A DNA stretch of 64,000 bases from an uncultured Porphyromonas sp. (GTDB lineage: Bacteria > Bacteroidota > Bacteroidia > Bacteroidales > Porphyromonadaceae), in the NCBI GenBank assembly GCA_905372565.1, contig CAJPPK010000005.1, positions 1 to 64,000 on the forward strand, given 5' to 3'. The position numbers were made by a program, and so were the translations under genes. Below are positions 16,918 through 25,854 of this stretch, one piece after another. Each line of letters opens with the position of its first letter. Position 1 is the first letter of the stretch. A model generated the notes under the pieces. That model was not told where the DNA came from and searched no databases. It was given only the letters and a program-made list of their open reading frames with translations.

Positions 16918-18699
16918 TTAGAGACGGTGCCTATCGATGCGCGAGATGACTTCGGCGACTCGATCGTAGTGGAGCTGTAGGTCTCCCTCGTGGGCAGGAG
17001 CATAGCGAGCGAACTCGACCTCATCGACGACCTCGGTCAGGAGCGTGATGTCCTCGTCGGGGATGCCCTTGTGTCGGAGATGTTCGCTTACGGAACTTCG
17101 GCTAAGCTCGGCCGTCGGTAGACGGAGCTTATCCCCTAGGTAACCCCAGAGTGCACGTAGGAGCTCCTCATAGAGGGCGTCTCGGTCGCCTCGGTCAAGG
17201 TGTTGCTTGGCTGTGCGCAGTCGTCGTGTCACGACCTTCGATGCCTTGCTCGCCTGATAGCCGAGGGTGTCTGCCTTGAGACGTAGATCACGTACATAGT
17301 AGAGATAGACGCCGAGGGCTCCGAGCAGAAGCAAGGGGAAGAGGAGGAGGTAGCTCCAGCTCCCTGCCACCGTCCATCCGCTGGGGTAAGTGCGTTCGTC
17401 CTCTGGCTGGAGGGTCTTCATCCGCTCCTCGGCACTGCGGAGACTCTTATGCTCATCACGAGAGATCGCCTTGCCTTGTGCTACCTGAAAGGTGAAGGAC
17501 TGCGAGCGTAAGGTGATGTAGCGCCCTTGCTGAGGGTCGAAGTAGGAGAAGGTAATCGGGGGGATCGTCACACTACCCGTGTGCTGAGGGATAGCGAAGT
17601 ATTCGATGACCTTCTTCCCCTGTACATTGGAGGCTGTGACGGTGCTCTCGTAGGTCTCCTTCGGATCGTAGACTTCGAAGGTCTCTGGGAAGGAAACCTT
17701 AGGGCTAATAGCTGTCTTGAGGTTACCTGCCCCCTGCAGAGTGAGACGTATGGTGACGGACTCGTTTGTGCGAGGAGCCTTGGTAAGTAGCTGTGCTTGG
17801 AGAGAGAAGGAACCAACCGCCCCAGAGAAGTCAGCTGGCTTCCCCTCGCTGGGCAGAGGTCGTACGGTGATACTTGTGCTGGGAGAGGCGAAGACCTGCT
17901 CGACAGAAGGGGTAAACCCAAAGAGTGCATCGATGTCATCCCCACGTAACTGATTCATCTCGGGGACGAGTACAGAGACCTTGGCCGGTGTAATCGTCAG
18001 CGTACCACTACGCTGGGGGAAGAGAACGAGGGTCTGTAGGTCTACAGCGCGGTAGTCCTTCCCCTGATACTTATCGATAAATAGCTGCTTCTTCCCACCA
18101 TCGGGGACTTCTTCAGAGACGAATCCGTCTAATTGGGGAGGGTCTAGGGCTTTTAGGTCAAAGTTACTAGACGCATAGAAGCGGAAGCGCACCGGCAAGG
18201 CTTGCTGTTCGTAGACGCTACGTGCGCTGGGTAGGGTGACGTAGTGGAACTGAGGTGGAGCGCCAGTACCACGAGTATGTGCGGAGTTGCCCCCCTGACC
18301 CTGACTATTCGTAGCGGGTGCGACCTGGACACGCCCTCCAGGGATAGTCGTTTGCTTGCCGTCCACCGTAGCGACCGTAGGTGCTATGACATACGTACCC
18401 GTCTTCTCTGCGAGGAAGGTATAGGTGATCGTGACCGAAGAGGATGAGCTTGTCTTCCCGTTGATGATGGTCATCTGGGAGGATTGGTCTCGTGCAGGGC
18501 CATAGATCAGCCTTAGTCCGGCGTGCTTAGGCTCTTGCACCTGCTCTAGATTCCCAGCACCTCGGTAGACGTAACTAACGGCGAAGGGCTCTCCTACCTC
18601 AGCGAGTGAGGGGATGTCGACCTGAATGCGCTGAGCGAAAGAGGTGCTATAGCTGAAGAGGAGGAAGAGCAGGAGGACGGGACGGAGGAGCTTTACCAT
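16918..18699 (-). CDS. batD: BatD (oxygen-tolerance family membrane protein)
   Basis: 593 residues: signal peptide to SFAQ (residue ~22), a long periplasmic region of immunoglobulin-like beta domains containing GAGNLEQVQEPKHAG and GAGNLKTAISPKVSF, one membrane helix near residues 448-470 and a ~120-residue cytoplasmic helical tail. This is the usual BatD plan. Its first 7 bases overlap the end of batB/C, indicating translational coupling. Confidence 0.9.
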   Translation of the reverse strand: MVKLLRPVLLLFLLFSYSTSFAQRIQVDIPSLAEVGEPFAVSYVYRGAGNLEQVQEPKHAGLRLIYGPARDQSSQMTIINGKTSSSSSVTITYTFLAEKTGTYVIAPTVATVDGKQTTIPGGRVQVAPATNSQGQGGNSAHTRGTGAPPQFHYVTLPSARSVYEQQALPVRFRFYASSNFDLKALDPPQLDGFVSEEVPDGGKKQLFIDKYQGKDYRAVDLQTLVLFPQRSGTLTITPAKVSVLVPEMNQLRGDDIDALFGFTPSVEQVFASPSTSITVRPLPSEGKPADFSGAVGSFSLQAQLLTKAPRTNESVTIRLTLQGAGNLKTAISPKVSFPETFEVYDPKETYESTVTASNVQGKKVIEYFAIPQHTGSVTIPPITFSYFDPQQGRYITLRSQSFTFQVAQGKAISRDEHKSLRSAEERMKTLQPEDERTYPSGWTVAGSWSYLLLFPLLLLGALGVYLYYVRDLRLKADTLGYQASKASKVVTRRLRTAKQHLDRGDRDALYEELLRALWGYLGDKLRLPTAELSRSSVSEHLRHKGIPDEDITLLTEVVDEVEFARYAPAHEGDLQLHYDRVAEVISRIDRHRL

Positions 18700-20426
18700 C
18701 GCTTCTTATTCTTGTGGTTAGATTGTTGCTCTTGACGTTGTTTTTGCTCGACCTTTTGTCTGGTCTTCTCATCATCAGAGCGGAAGGATCGGAGGAGCTG
18801 CTCGGCCTGCTCCTTCGTGAGCTGTCCTTGACGTTGCTCTTGAGGTTGGGAGGGTTGATCTTTCTTCTTCTCCTCTTGAGGCTTTTGATCAGGCTTCTGC
18901 TGAGGCTGATCTTGAGGAGGCTGTTGCTTATTCCCTCCTTGGTTATCCTTGTTTTGCTGTTTGTCTTGTTGCTGCTGTTGCTGTTGTTTCTGCAGTAGCT
19001 TCTGTGCAAGGGCGAGGTTGTAGCGTGTCCCTTCGTTCTCGGGGTTCCGGATTAGAGCCTCTTGGTAGGACTCCACGGCACTAGCGTAGTCCTTCTTCTT
19101 CATCGCTACATTGCCGAGGTTATGCAGGACATCGGCTTGCTCACGAGGTGTCAGTCGAGGATCTTGGAGAGCTCGGTCAAGGGAGCTCTTCGCTTCGTCG
19201 AAGCGACCAGCTTCGTAGGCTGTGCCTGCGAGCCCGAAGCGTGCTGCTCCCGAGAGGCTATCTCGTAGCAGGGCACGATGATACTCCTTGGCAGCTTGGG
19301 TGTAGTCTTTCTGAAGGTAGAGCTTACGGGCCTGACGAAGGGTGCTCTTCGTCCCCTGAGCCTGGAGACTCCATGAACCAGCTAGGAGGAGAGCTAGAGC
19401 AAGAGGGGCCTTGCTCTTGAAAATATTATGGCGTATGAGGAACTTATTCTTTCGTCCCATGATGAAGAACTCTAGGATGAGCAAGAGGAGTGCCCCGACG
19501 AGCCATGGAGCGAAGAGCTCTCTGGCTTGGCTATCTCGGGAGCGAGTCAACGAGGCGCGAGGAAGCTCGTCCAGCTGAGAAGCGATCTCCTTAAGAATAG
19601 TAGCCTGGGAGGTTGAGGACACGAAGGCGCCACCTCCAGCCTCAGCGATACGCTGACACTTCTCGGGATTAAGGCGTGTGACGACCATATTCCCCGTCTC
19701 ATCTGTTAGCTGACTACCATCTATCGAGATAGGACCTCCTTGCTCGGAGCCAATACCGATGACCTCGATACGTATACCGGCCTTAGCTGCTTCCTTAGCA
19801 GCCTCTTCGGATCCCTCTTCGAAGTCTTCCCCATCGGTGAGGACGATGATGGCCTTCCCTAGATCAGTACGATCGGAGAATGACTGACGAGCTAGCTGGA
19901 TCGCCTGGGCGATAGCTGTCCCTTGGTCGGAGATCATGCTGGGGGTGATGTCAGAGAGGAACTCTCGCGCAGTACTTAGATCAGATGTGATCGGGAGCTG
20001 AACATATGCACTCCCTGCGAAGATGATCAAGCCTACTCGGTCGGTCTTCATCTGATCAAGTAGACCCGTGATCGTTCGCTTGGCGAAGGAGAGTCGATTA
20101 GGAGCAATATCCCCACACAGCATCGAATTCGAGATGTCTAGGCAGATCATCGCCTCGATGCCCTTGCTCTCTTCCTCTCGTCCCGTCGTGCTGGGTAGCT
20201 GTGGTCGAGCTAGAGCGATGAGGACGCAGGCTCCAGCTAGGAGTAGGAATAGGTCTCTCAATAGGTACTTCTTACCTGATGCCAAGGGAGTGAGAGCTTG
20301 TCCGAGGTCTTTGTCTGCGAAGCGCTGTAGAAGACGTCTCCTCTGCCAATAGCTCCAGAGAGATAGAGCTAGCAGTGGAATCAAGAGGAGAAGCCCATAG
20401 AGGTAATTGGGAGAATAGAACTGCAT
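18693..20426 (-). CDS. batB: BatB-BatC fusion: VWA domain protein with TPR tail
   Basis: 577 residues. The first ~322 are BatB: two N-terminal membrane helices, a von Willebrand A domain with MIDAS D97-x-S99-x-S101, and a membrane helix before MGRKNK at 323. The rest is BatC: a second signal-like hydrophobic segment ending SLQAQ near 358, TPR repeats to about 475, then a Gln/Lys/Pro-rich disordered tail with a poly-Gln run. In many relatives these are two genes; here no stop separates them. The retained internal signal segment suggests a gene fusion, or that the segment now serves as a further membrane helix. Confidence 0.9.
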   Translation of the reverse strand: MQFYSPNYLYGLLLLIPLLALSLWSYWQRRRLLQRFADKDLGQALTPLASGKKYLLRDLFLLLAGACVLIALARPQLPSTTGREEESKGIEAMICLDISNSMLCGDIAPNRLSFAKRTITGLLDQMKTDRVGLIIFAGSAYVQLPITSDLSTAREFLSDITPSMISDQGTAIAQAIQLARQSFSDRTDLGKAIIVLTDGEDFEEGSEEAAKEAAKAGIRIEVIGIGSEQGGPISIDGSQLTDETGNMVVTRLNPEKCQRIAEAGGGAFVSSTSQATILKEIASQLDELPRASLTRSRDSQARELFAPWLVGALLLLILEFFIMGRKNKFLIRHNIFKSKAPLALALLLAGSWSLQAQGTKSTLRQARKLYLQKDYTQAAKEYHRALLRDSLSGAARFGLAGTAYEAGRFDEAKSSLDRALQDPRLTPREQADVLHNLGNVAMKKKDYASAVESYQEALIRNPENEGTRYNLALAQKLLQKQQQQQQQDKQQNKDNQGGNKQQPPQDQPQQKPDQKPQEEKKKDQPSQPQEQRQGQLTKEQAEQLLRSFRSDDEKTRQKVEQKQRQEQQSNHKNKKRW

Positions 20427-20436
20427 CGTCGTCAGC

Positions 20437-21423
20437 TTACGGATTAGTACGCAGGAGGGTCGTGCGGAGGGTAAACTCTAGCAGCAGGAGAAGCAGAGCT
20501 AGGAGGGCAAAGAGTGCATATTCCTCGTAGCGGTGCTGATAGTTTCGGGTCGTGAGCTTGGTCTTCTCTAGCTCATCGATATGCTGGTAGATCTTATTGA
20601 GAGACTTATTGTCTGTCGCTCGGAAGTAACTTCCTCCCGAGACATCTGCGATGAGCTTCATCGTAGGTTCATCGAGCTCTACAGGCATATTGCGTACGAT
20701 CGTCCCTAGGGGGGTGGGGATAGGGTAGGGAGCTTCTCCGACATCAGTACCCACGCCGATGGTGTAGATGGCGATGTCGAAGGTGTGAGCTAGCTCAGCT
20801 GCCATCTTCGGCGATATGCTCCCCGCATTATTTACACCATCGGTGAGCAGGATGATGACCTTGCTCTTGGTCTTGCTGTCCTTGAGACGACCGACGGCTG
20901 TAGCTAGACCTGTCCCGATAGCTGTCTGGTCTTCGATGATACCAGGTGTGAGCTGCTGGAGACGGTTGATGAGGGAGGCATGATCCTGCGTCAGTGGGCA
21001 GGCTGTGAAGCTCTCCCCAGCGAAGGCCACGAGCCCGATGTTGTCATTGGGACGGTTAGCGATGAAGCGCATCGCGACTTCCTTGGCCGCTTCGATGCGG
21101 TTGGGCTGGAAGTCCATGGCTAGCATACTCGTCGAGATATCCATGGCGAGCATGATGTCGATCCCCTCAACTTGATCCTCTGTCCAGCTAGTCGTACTCT
21201 GTGGTCTCGCTAGGGCGATGATCATGAGGGCAAGTGCTCCGAGGCGAAGAGCGATCAAGCTATGCCTAGCCTTCGTACGCCATCCTCCACCAAGCTGGTC
21301 AATGAAGCGAAGGGAGGGGAGTCGAAGCGTCGACTGCTGCTTCCTACGCCAAACGATGTAGATAAAGAGTAAGGCTGGAAGAAGTAACAGTAGCCAGAGA
21401 AGCTGCGGATGAAGGAATGTCAT
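20437..21423 (-). CDS. batA: BatA: membrane VWA domain protein
   Basis: 328 residues with two N-terminal membrane helices, a VWA domain with intact MIDAS D95-x-S97-x-S99 (MDISTSM), and a C-terminal helix (ALFALLALLLLLLEF). It is 10 bases upstream of batB/C, and overlaps the preceding gene by four bases. Confidence 0.93.
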   Translation of the reverse strand: MTFLHPQLLWLLLLLPALLFIYIVWRRKQQSTLRLPSLRFIDQLGGGWRTKARHSLIALRLGALALMIIALARPQSTTSWTEDQVEGIDIMLAMDISTSMLAMDFQPNRIEAAKEVAMRFIANRPNDNIGLVAFAGESFTACPLTQDHASLINRLQQLTPGIIEDQTAIGTGLATAVGRLKDSKTKSKVIILLTDGVNNAGSISPKMAAELAHTFDIAIYTIGVGTDVGEAPYPIPTPLGTIVRNMPVELDEPTMKLIADVSGGSYFRATDNKSLNKIYQHIDELEKTKLTTRNYQHRYEEYALFALLALLLLLLEFTLRTTLLRTNP

Positions 21424-22421
21424 GCGACCACCTCCTTTCCTGTCTCAGTGCTTTGGGGTAGCTGTGCTTGGAGTCGCTCATATTCATGTCTAGCTAGCTC
21501 AAGCGCTGTCTGTCGATGGGATTCCGCTTCCTCTTGGGAGGGGAGACTCTTAGCGAACTTCACCACGTCGGCTAGCTGGAGGATCCCAGCGGTCTTATCT
21601 AGGCTCGGGCGGTCTACCCCCTGCTCTGCTAGAGTATGGAGTAGCTCTTCGCTGGTCTTCTCACTGGTCTCGATACCGTAGAGTGAGCCAAAGAAGAGGC
21701 GGAGCTCCTCGATCAGCTTCGTATAGTAGACCTTGAAGTCCCCCTGGCTGTGCAAGGGGTAGCTTTCAAGCTCAGCTAGGCGCTCGGTGAAGATCTCTAG
21801 GAGGGTCTTCTCTCGTAGGGGCTGGCTAGGGATGGGCTGGTCTGCCCTGCGTTTACGCCAGCGACGATAGAGGATCCCCAGAGCGAGTAAGATGAGCCCT
21901 ACAGGGAAGATGAATAGGAAGCGAGCGAGCATCTCCAAGATATCAGCAAGGGTGAGGCGCACTTCCCAAGGAGCTATGATGGGCTCAAACCTCTCTGGAT
22001 GGCTCATGTCTACCTGTGGAGAGATGACATTGAGCGCTAAAGGCTTGGAGAGGGCTCTTCCGGAAGGGGTCTCTACGAGGATAGGAGGGAGGGTGATGAG
22101 CGTCGAGTCAAAGGATGTGACGATCATCTTCGCCTGGATCTCCTTGAGCCCTCCGCCTAGGTCTACGGTGTCAGTAGCTCCAAAGGCTAGTACTCGGAAG
22201 CGCTCGATACCCGTGGAGTCCTCCACGAGGTGAAAGCGTGTGCGAGCCAAGTCATCGGTGCGGATCGTCATCTCCACAGCAGCTTGCTCCCCGATACGTA
22301 TCTCGGAGCGATCAAGGCGAGTCTGTATGGAGACACGCTGACCCCAAGCTAGCTCGGTGAAGAGGAGTAGCAGTAATGGAAGGAGAAGGAAGCGAGAGCG
22401 ATACGAAGCAGTATGGGACAT
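21420..22421 (-). CDS. Membrane protein of the moxR-bat operon (DUF4381-like)
   Basis: 333 residues: signal peptide to about residue 27, a periplasmic beta-rich domain, one membrane helix near 160-185 (FLFIFPVGLILLALGILY), and a cytoplasmic helical domain. This corresponds to the small membrane protein commonly encoded between the DUF58 gene and batA. The four-base overlap with batA supports a joint function. The exact family name is an inference. Confidence 0.78.
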   Translation of the reverse strand: MSHTASYRSRFLLLPLLLLLFTELAWGQRVSIQTRLDRSEIRIGEQAAVEMTIRTDDLARTRFHLVEDSTGIERFRVLAFGATDTVDLGGGLKEIQAKMIVTSFDSTLITLPPILVETPSGRALSKPLALNVISPQVDMSHPERFEPIIAPWEVRLTLADILEMLARFLFIFPVGLILLALGILYRRWRKRRADQPIPSQPLREKTLLEIFTERLAELESYPLHSQGDFKVYYTKLIEELRLFFGSLYGIETSEKTSEELLHTLAEQGVDRPSLDKTAGILQLADVVKFAKSLPSQEEAESHRQTALELARHEYERLQAQLPQSTETGKEVVA

Positions 22422-22430
22422 CGTGATGCT

Positions 22431-23324
22431 TTATGGTCTACGCCCGAAGAGCTTGCTTAGGGCGGGTACATAGTCTTCGTTGGTGGCGACGGCGATATGA
22501 TCGACGCCAGCTCGGAGACAAGAGTTGTGGAAGCGAGCCTCCTGCTCGGCGACTTGCTCTGCCCAGGCACGTGCTACACGGCGAGAAGAGGTGTCTACCC
22601 AGCGCTCTTCCCCAGTCTCTGCATCGAGGAAGTGGGCTAGCCCCAATGAGGGAAGAGTTCGTGCCCCTTCATCAAAGGTGCGGATAGCGATGAGGTCGTG
22701 CCGTCGTGCCGAGAGCGATAGAGGTAGGCTATAGTCTACGTCCCACTGGTAGAAGTCGGAGATGAGGAAGGCGGTGCTCCGACGCTTGATGACCTTACTT
22801 AGGTAGGTCAGTGGGATACTTAGGTCGGTATGCTGGCTCTGTGGCTCGAAGGAGAGTAGCTCACGCAGGAGATAGAGGATGTGCTTTCTCCCGCTACGAG
22901 GAGGGATGAAGCGCTCTACTCGGTCGGTGAAGAGGATCGCACCGACCTTGTCATTGTTTTGGCTCGCTGAGCAGGCCAGTGTGGCTGCTATCTCGGCATT
23001 GAGCTCCCGCTTCGTCTGTCCACGGGTGCCGAAGTCTGAGCTCCCACTCATGTCGACGAGGAGCATGACGGTCAGCTCCCGCTCTTCCTCGAAGACCTTG
23101 ACAAAGGGATGGGCATAGCGAGCGGTGACGTTCCAGTCGAGGTCACGCACGTCGTCCCCGACCTGGTAGTTACGTACTTCGCTGAAGGCCATCCCTCGGC
23201 CACGGAAGGCCGAGTGGTACTGCCCTGCGAAGACCTGCTCGGAGAGACCTCGAGCCTTGATCTCGATGCGGCGTACCTTGCGGAGCAAGTCTATGGGCTG
23301 TTGCTTAGGTCTCATGGATGGCAT
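22431..23324 (-). CDS. DUF58 domain protein of the MoxR-VWA system
   Basis: 297 residues. GDDVRDLDWNVTARY is the DUF58 signature and LLVDMSGSSDFGT is the start of a VWA-like fold. DUF58 proteins are encoded directly after moxR and before VWA proteins and are thought to be partners in metal-dependent assembly. An alternative start at Met4 is possible. Confidence 0.92.
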   Translation of the reverse strand: MPSMRPKQQPIDLLRKVRRIEIKARGLSEQVFAGQYHSAFRGRGMAFSEVRNYQVGDDVRDLDWNVTARYAHPFVKVFEEERELTVMLLVDMSGSSDFGTRGQTKRELNAEIAATLACSASQNNDKVGAILFTDRVERFIPPRSGRKHILYLLRELLSFEPQSQHTDLSIPLTYLSKVIKRRSTAFLISDFYQWDVDYSLPLSLSARRHDLIAIRTFDEGARTLPSLGLAHFLDAETGEERWVDTSSRRVARAWAEQVAEQEARFHNSCLRAGVDHIAVATNEDYVPALSKLFGRRP

Positions 23325-23361
23325 GGGATGCTAAGGGGATGATCGCTGGGCTTAGCAGAGG

Positions 23362-24354
23362 CTAAGGCACCTCGACGCGGTTGAGGATCTCCTTGATGAG
23401 ATCGTCTGCCGTCATCTCGCTGGCTTCGGCTTCGTAGGAGAGTCCGATGCGGTGACGCAGGACATCGTAGCAGATCGCTCGTACATCCTCGGGCAGGACA
23501 TAGCCACGACCCTGGAGGAAGGCATAGGAGCGGGCAGCTAGGGCAAGGTTGATCGAGGCACGAGGAGAAGCGCCGAAGGTGAAGAACGTCTTGTAGTCCT
23601 CTAGTCCGTATTGCTCAGGGTAGCGGGTGGCGAAGACGATATCCACGATGTAGCGCTCGATCTTCTCGTCGATATACACCTTACCAGCTAGCTCACGAAG
23701 CTCCAAGAGGTCATCGATGCTGATGACGGGAGCGATCTTCACGGGCTCGGGGCAGATCTGCTGACGGATGATCAGTGCCTCTTCCTCACGCTTGGGGTAG
23801 GAGATGAGCACCTTGAGCATGAAGCGGTCTACCTGTGCTTCGGGAAGGGGGTAAGTCCCCTCCTGCTCGATGGGATTCTGTGTCGCCATGACGAGGAAGG
23901 GGTTGGGCAGGCGGAAGGTCTCATCACCGATCGTGACCTGACGCTCCTGCATAGCCTCTAGCAGGGCACTCTGCACCTTCGCAGGGGCACGGTTGATTTC
24001 ATCGGCTAGGATGAAGTTCGAGAAGATAGGTCCCTTCTTCACGGAGAAGTCTTCCTGCTTCTGGCTATACATCAATGTCCCGATGACGTCTGCTGGGAGC
24101 AGGTCGGGAGTGAACTGGATGCGCTTGTACTCGGCTTGGACGAGCTGGGAGAGTGTCTTGATGGCAAGCGTCTTGGCGAGCCCAGGGAGACCCTCTAGGA
24201 GGATATGACCTCCCGATAGTAGGCCGATCAGGAGTGAGTCGATGAGGTGCTCCTGTCCGACGATAGCCTGCTTCATACCTCGGCGGAGGTCTTCGATGAG
24301 GTGTCCTCGGCGGAGGATCTCAGCGGTGAGGGTGCGGATGTCTACAGATTCCAT
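23362..24354 (-). CDS. moxR: MoxR-family AAA+ ATPase
   Basis: 330 residues. Walker A GLPGLAKT at 55-62, Walker B with DEI at 118-120, followed by NRAPAKVQSALLEAMQE and the sensor stretch ATQNPIEQEGTYPLPEAQ, all diagnostic of MoxR. It is a cytosolic chaperone-like ATPase thought to work with the VWA proteins encoded downstream. 37 bases separate it from the DUF58 gene. Confidence 0.95.
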   Translation of the reverse strand: MESVDIRTLTAEILRRGHLIEDLRRGMKQAIVGQEHLIDSLLIGLLSGGHILLEGLPGLAKTLAIKTLSQLVQAEYKRIQFTPDLLPADVIGTLMYSQKQEDFSVKKGPIFSNFILADEINRAPAKVQSALLEAMQERQVTIGDETFRLPNPFLVMATQNPIEQEGTYPLPEAQVDRFMLKVLISYPKREEEALIIRQQICPEPVKIAPVISIDDLLELRELAGKVYIDEKIERYIVDIVFATRYPEQYGLEDYKTFFTFGASPRASINLALAARSYAFLQGRGYVLPEDVRAICYDVLRHRIGLSYEAEASEMTADDLIKEILNRVEVP

Positions 24355-24414
24355 TGTATGGTGTTTCCTTGAGATGATGCTTGTGATAGAATTGCTAGCG
24401 TGAGAGGGTGAGCG

Positions 24415-25842
24415 CTATTTAAGTAGGGAGCGCTGTAATAACAACGCCTTGTTCACCGAGTTCGTATCCTGTGCATTGATCTGATACTTGCTAGCAGGTG
24501 GGAGGGTGATCGTTATCCCGACGGGAATATTGTCGGGGTCGTTGAGCTTGCCTCGGTTCTCCTGATAGATATATACCCAGAAGGCCTTATGCCCATATTT
24601 CTTTAGTGCTAGGCGGGAGAGACGGTCTCCAGCATGGAGGCGTACCTGCTCGGCCTGATCTGCTTGGGGGAAGGGCTGTGGCTCGGCTACAGGAGCTTCG
24701 CTGGGGGAGGAGACGAGGGTGTCTAGGGTGACTTGTGGTAGCGTGTCCAGAGAAGCCAGTGTATCCTGCGAAGCTGGTGATGCTGGGGGAAGGCTATCCG
24801 TCACGGGAGGGAGAAGTGGACGAGCTGCCTTCTCTCCGCCCGAGCTTTGGCCTAGGAGGAGGAAGAGCAGGACTAGCCCCACTAGAATGCCTCCGGCGAG
24901 GATGCCCCAGAAGAGCCTACGTGGACGCTCCTCTGGGGTTACTACTGTTGCCTCTTCAGGGGCATCAGTAGTGCCTCTTGAGGGGCAACAGTAGTGCCCC
25001 TCTTGGGGTAACAGTAGTGCCTCTTGAGAGCCTTCCGCAGGCGCTGTATTTAAGGGGGCTGGAGTCAGGGGCTGGAGCACCTCTTGAGCTGGTTCGCTTC
25101 CCTTGGTGATAGGGGTGGGGAGAAGCTCTTCTTGCTCGACTAAGCGGGGCATCTCGGGGGAGGAGGTTTCTTCGGGCGAAGGCTCCTCTAGTAGGGGAGT
25201 AACCTCCACGGAAGGAGCAACGAGGGAGACACGCTGTGCCACGAGCGGATAGAGCTCCTCGAGCGTCGCATGCTCTTCGATGGCTAAGTCTGAGCCGATA
25301 GAGTCTTCGCTCACCTCCACGGGAGAGAACATGCTGAAGGGCTTGTTCAGCTGGCCGAGGAAGCTCTCCTGAGGTAGGAAGTCATAGGCTACACATTCCC
25401 CAGCTGTAGCTGTGATCGGAGATAAGGTGCCGAGCTTAGGCCACGTGATGCTCGTCCCCTGCTGGAGTAGCTCACTCGTCAGCGTGCTGATCTGCTCTAG
25501 CCATGCTCTCACAAGAGTGGGGGTGAGCAGGGTCTGCTGAGTGAGGATCTCTGCTAGGAGTAGGATAGATACGGAGCGAGCTGAGCGCTCACTCTCACTC
25601 ACCAGACGAAGGGTCAGGCGGGGAGGGATCAGCCAATACTTGCCGTCAGCCGTACGAGCGACGAATTCCCGGTGCTCCTCCAGCTCCCAGGCGCCAAGTC
25701 CTGGGAAGTAGAGACTGCTACCGGCGAGCAGGCGCTGCTCGATCTGGGTGCAGAAGGCTCCCCAGAGCGCTATGGAGTTCTCCGGCTGAAGCGTGGTGGC
25801 TTCGGCTAGACGGGCGTGCCAGAGTTCCTCTTGTAGCATCAT
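24415..25842 (-). CDS. HU-CCDC81-like membrane protein with C-terminal LysM domain
   Basis: 475 residues. Residues ~1-85 and ~86-165 look like the two HU-CCDC81-type domains typical of Bacteroidetes (LYFPGLGAWELEEHREFVAR; GTSITWPKLGTLSPI). A long acidic, Pro-rich linker follows, then one membrane helix (about 309-331) and a C-terminal LysM-like domain (~405-460: LHAGDRLSRLALKKYGHKAFWVYIYQ split by family motifs, ending in VGITITLPP). Relatives usually end in a SPOR domain, so this would tie a cytoplasmic HU-like part to peptidoglycan. The linker at ~274-302 is encoded by copy C of the phased palindrome array. Confidence 0.8.
   Translation of the reverse strand: MMLQEELWHARLAEATTLQPENSIALWGAFCTQIEQRLLAGSSLYFPGLGAWELEEHREFVARTADGKYWLIPPRLTLRLVSESERSARSVSILLLAEILTQQTLLTPTLVRAWLEQISTLTSELLQQGTSITWPKLGTLSPITATAGECVAYDFLPQESFLGQLNKPFSMFSPVEVSEDSIGSDLAIEEHATLEELYPLVAQRVSLVAPSVEVTPLLEEPSPEETSSPEMPRLVEQEELLPTPITKGSEPAQEVLQPLTPAPLNTAPAEGSQEALLLPQEGHYCCPSRGTTDAPEEATVVTPEERPRRLFWGILAGGILVGLVLLFLLLGQSSGGEKAARPLLPPVTDSLPPASPASQDTLASLDTLPQVTLDTLVSSPSEAPVAEPQPFPQADQAEQVRLHAGDRLSRLALKKYGHKAFWVYIYQENRGKLNDPDNIPVGITITLPPASKYQINAQDTNSVNKALLLQRSLLK
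24938..25021. repeat. 23-bp phased palindrome array, copy C, inside a coding sequence
   Basis: Four 15-bp units start at 24938, 24961, 24984 and 25007, again exactly 23 bases apart. Unit 1 is GTTACTACTGTTGCC; units 2-4 are in the opposite orientation (GGCATCAGTAGTGCC, GGCAACAGTAGTGCC, GGTAACAGTAGTGCC). The CCAACTAGTA anchor of the intergenic copies is absent. The open reading frame runs through it; since 23 is not a multiple of three, each unit is read in a different frame. Confidence 0.9.
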
Positions 25843-25854
25843 CGCTAGCGTCTA

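Noticed and set aside
18900..19000. Poly-Gln coding stretch in batB/C as a simple-sequence contingency locus
   Set aside because: It is built of mixed CAA and CAG codons in a multiple-of-three pattern, so slippage would keep the frame; best seen as a disordered linker.
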